DNA from: a candidate division Zixibacteria bacterium 4484_95
GTDB taxonomy: Bacteria; Zixibacteria; MSB-5A5; UBA10806; 4484-95
Direction of reading: 5' to 3'
Length of the DNA stretch: 33,057 nt
NCBI GenBank assembly: GCA_002085375.1
Contig: NATP01000002.1
Span: 1-33,057 of the forward strand
The notes under the pieces were generated by a model that worked only from the letters and a program-made list of their open reading frames with translations, ran no database searches and was not told the DNA's origin. Positions 31,317-33,057 of this stretch are shown here, one piece after another; the first letter of the stretch is position 1; each line of letters begins with the position of its first letter. The position numbers and the translations under genes were made by a program.

Positions 31317-32762
31317 ATGGAAAAGATAAAGATCGATGATTATACTTGGGAGATTCCTAAAGGCACTAAGCCCGGAATGAAGGTCCCGGCCAGATTGATT
31401 ACCTCAAAAGAACTATTAGATCAGCTTGATGAGGGAGTTGTAGAGCAGATCACCAACGTTGCTTGTCTACCGGGTATCCGTAAATATGCTCTATGTATGC
31501 CCGATGGTCACCGCGGTTACGGGTTTCCTATTGGTGGGGTTGCCGCATTCAGCCTTGATGGAGGGGTTATTTCTCCTGGTGGCATTGGCTTTGATATCAA
31601 CTGCGGCGTTCGGCTGATAAGGACAAGCCTTACCGAGGATGAAGTTAAACCTAAGCTTCGGGAGTTGATCGATATTTTATTCCGTCTGGTGCCAAGTGGT
31701 GTTGGTTCTAAGGGATTTGTCAAACTTTCCAGACCCGAGTTTGAGCGGTTGGTAAGTGAGGGTACACCGTGGTGTTTGAAAAAAGGTTATGCCTGGAAAA
31801 GCGACCTTGAATGCACCGAGCAGGGAGGAGTTATCCCGGGGGCAAATCCTGATAGCGTTTCGGACAGAGCTAAAAAACGCGGTTTAGACCAGGTGGGAAC
31901 TCTTGGTTCCGGGAATCATTACCTTGAAATACAGAAAGTTGATTTTGATGAGCAATGTGATAGATCTGTTGCCTCTGTATTTGGTATAGATAGACCTGGC
32001 CAGATAACGGTAATGGTGCATTGTGGCTCACGCGGGTTTGGCCACCAGATAGGAACTGACTACCTGCAAAGTTTCGGGCCGGCTATGAAAAAATATGGTA
32101 TCCATACCAACGACAGGGAGCTTGCCTGTGCTCCGTTTGATTCACCTGAGGGCAAGGCTTATTACGAGGCGATGGCCTGTGCTGCTAATTCCGCTTTTGT
32201 CAACCGGCAGGTTATCACCCACCAGGTGAGAGAAGGTTTCTCACGTGTGTTTGGAAAATCGGCTGAAGAATTGGGTATGAATCTCGTTTATGATGTGGCT
32301 CACAATATTGCCAAGATTGAAACCCATGATACCGACCGTGGAAGGGAGAAGGTTATTGTTCACCGCAAGGGCGCTACACGCGCTTTTGGCCCGGGAAACA
32401 CCGAACTTCCCGAAAAATACCGTCAGGTTGGGCAACCCGTTTTAGTTGGTGGGTCGATGCAGACAGGCTCGTATATCCTGGTAGGCACTGCTATGGCTAA
32501 AAGGCTCACCTTTGCCAGCACCATGCATGGAGCGGGACGAGTTATGTCACGAGCCGCCGCTACCAGGAAGATACGAGGCCAACAGCTTAGAGACCAGATG
32601 GAAAAACAGGGGATTATCGTGAGAGCCGCCTCGATGAGGGGATTAGCTGAAGAGGCAGGCTTTGCATATAAAAATGTCGATACCGTTGTTAATGCGGTCC
32701 ATAATCTTGGGATATCCAAAAAAGTTGCCCATTTGACACCCCTGGCAAATGTTAAAGGGTAA
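31317..32762 (+). CDS. rtcB: RNA-splicing ligase RtcB
   Basis: A 481-residue GTP- and manganese-dependent RNA ligase that joins 2',3'-cyclic-phosphate (or 3'-phosphate) and 5'-hydroxyl ends. Metal-binding residues are in FDINCGVR (Cys96), GSGNHYLE, HCGSRGFGHQ and DVAHNIAK; the histidine that takes GMP is His404 in STMHGAGRVMSR. PDGHRGYGFPIGGVAAF is also diagnostic. The archease gene immediately upstream supports a working RNA-repair pair. No tRNA intron or RtcR regulator is seen. Confidence 0.96.
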   Translation: MEKIKIDDYTWEIPKGTKPGMKVPARLITSKELLDQLDEGVVEQITNVACLPGIRKYALCMPDGHRGYGFPIGGVAAFSLDGGVISPGGIGFDINCGVRLIRTSLTEDEVKPKLRELIDILFRLVPSGVGSKGFVKLSRPEFERLVSEGTPWCLKKGYAWKSDLECTEQGGVIPGANPDSVSDRAKKRGLDQVGTLGSGNHYLEIQKVDFDEQCDRSVASVFGIDRPGQITVMVHCGSRGFGHQIGTDYLQSFGPAMKKYGIHTNDRELACAPFDSPEGKAYYEAMACAANSAFVNRQVITHQVREGFSRVFGKSAEELGMNLVYDVAHNIAKIETHDTDRGREKVIVHRKGATRAFGPGNTELPEKYRQVGQPVLVGGSMQTGSYILVGTAMAKRLTFASTMHGAGRVMSRAAATRKIRGQQLRDQMEKQGIIVRAASMRGLAEEAGFAYKNVDTVVNAVHNLGISKKVAHLTPLANVKG

Positions 32763-32805
32763 ATAATTGTTAGCACCGTCAGGAAAACATTACTGTGGGA
32801 TAAAA

Positions 32806-32829
32806 ATGTCGGGAAAGGATTCCCAACAT
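32806..32829 (+). other. Leader hairpin next to a strong ribosome binding site
   Basis: ATGT-C-GGGAA, loop AGGA, TTCCC-A-ACAT forms nine base pairs with one C-A mismatch. No T-tract follows, so it is not a standard terminator. It ends 3 bases before AAGGAGGA (32833-32840), so it may influence translation of the next gene or protect the mRNA 5' side. Confidence 0.45.
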
Positions 32830-32845
32830 CATAAGGAGGAGAAAA

Positions 32846-33057
32846 ATGGCTTATCTAAAACGAGTTTTAATTGCCACTGTTTTAGGAATTGTCTGTGGTA
32901 TTTTATGCTGGTTAGGCGGTAAGTTTTTTACTGATATGCAAATTACACCAGCCATTGCTGCTTCAATAATCTTAAACCGTGCTATAATTGGATTTTTCAT
33001 AGGTATTTCAGGATGGAATATTCATTATCTATTACATGGAGTGATAATCGGAGCCAT
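32846..33057 (+). CDS. Membrane protein of unknown function (partial)
   Basis: The first 70 codons of a gene that runs off the window. A strong ribosome binding site AAGGAGGA lies 5 bases upstream of ATG 32846. The product has a membrane helix at about residues 5-25 (VLIATVLGIVCGILCWLGG) and further hydrophobic segments (ILNRAIIGFFIGISGWNIHYLLHGVIIGA). I do not recognise the family; small membrane proteins with an LxRxxIGFxIGIS and LHGxxxG pattern occur in several uncultured lineages. It is separated from rtcB by 83 bases. Confidence 0.6.
   Translation, partial: MAYLKRVLIATVLGIVCGILCWLGGKFFTDMQITPAIAASIILNRAIIGFFIGISGWNIHYLLHGVIIGA

Noticed and set aside
1-33057. CRISPR array, complete insertion sequence, prophage or rRNA
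   Set aside because: No regularly spaced repeats, transposase, integrase, phage structural genes or rRNA were seen on reading both strands.

Overview
The window is a gene-dense, AT-rich stretch of a bacterial chromosome. Almost every gene is on the + strand, and many are packed with ATGA-type or longer overlaps. The gene content is mainly housekeeping: ClpB, SMC, FtsY, RlmH, NusB, AccA, MreC/MreD/PBP2/RodA, Lgt and RtcB. A DUF2723 protein, an FG-GAP repeat fragment and an archease-RtcB pair suggest an uncultured FCB-like or related Gram-negative lineage. That placement is inference from gene content; no rRNA is present to settle it. TTG is used as a start unusually often (maf, rodZ, probably smc and lgt), and TAG, TAA and TGA all terminate genes.

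Region by region. 1-8115: the ClpB C-terminus, a TPR-type lipoprotein, a dtd gene without a proper start, maf, rodZ, an unrecognised gene, smc, ftsY, a YjbQ-family gene and rlmH. 8116-9540: the only minus-strand island, with a DUF72 gene and a truncated FG-GAP secreted-protein gene. Its 3' end runs into a hairpin-rich, palindrome-like element. 9541-13576: a riboflavin operon (promoter, FMN riboswitch, ribD-ribE-ribBA-ribH) followed by nusB. 13577-23434: a glycan-assembly cluster containing a methyltransferase, a DUF2723/TMEM260-type membrane glycosyltransferase, a GT4, an AglD-like flippase-type membrane protein, a polyprenyl-phosphate GT2, a GT4 split into two reading frames, a second GT2 and a WecA/TagO-type initiating transferase. 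23431-25066: accA, a tiny Trm112-like zinc-ribbon gene and an EIIA-Ntr-like gene. 25067-30165: the rod-shape operon mreC-mreD-mrdA-rodA, then lgt. 30128-33057: comF, archease, rtcB, and the start of a membrane protein that runs off the window.

How the parts fit. The rib genes make riboflavin from GTP and ribulose-5-phosphate and are switched by FMN. The glycan cluster can be read as a lipid-carrier pathway: WecA-like initiation, glycosyltransferases, a membrane protein of the flippase-like family, a polyprenyl-P-sugar synthase, and a DUF2723 enzyme that could use that donor outside the membrane. The mre/mrd/rod genes build the side-wall peptidoglycan machine. The main points for a second look are the split GT4 with a near-perfect Shine-Dalgarno inside the break, the dtd gene blocked by an in-frame TAG, the palindromic element at the end of the FG-GAP remnant, the putative bacterial O-glycosylation module, and a regulatory reading of the FMN riboswitch.
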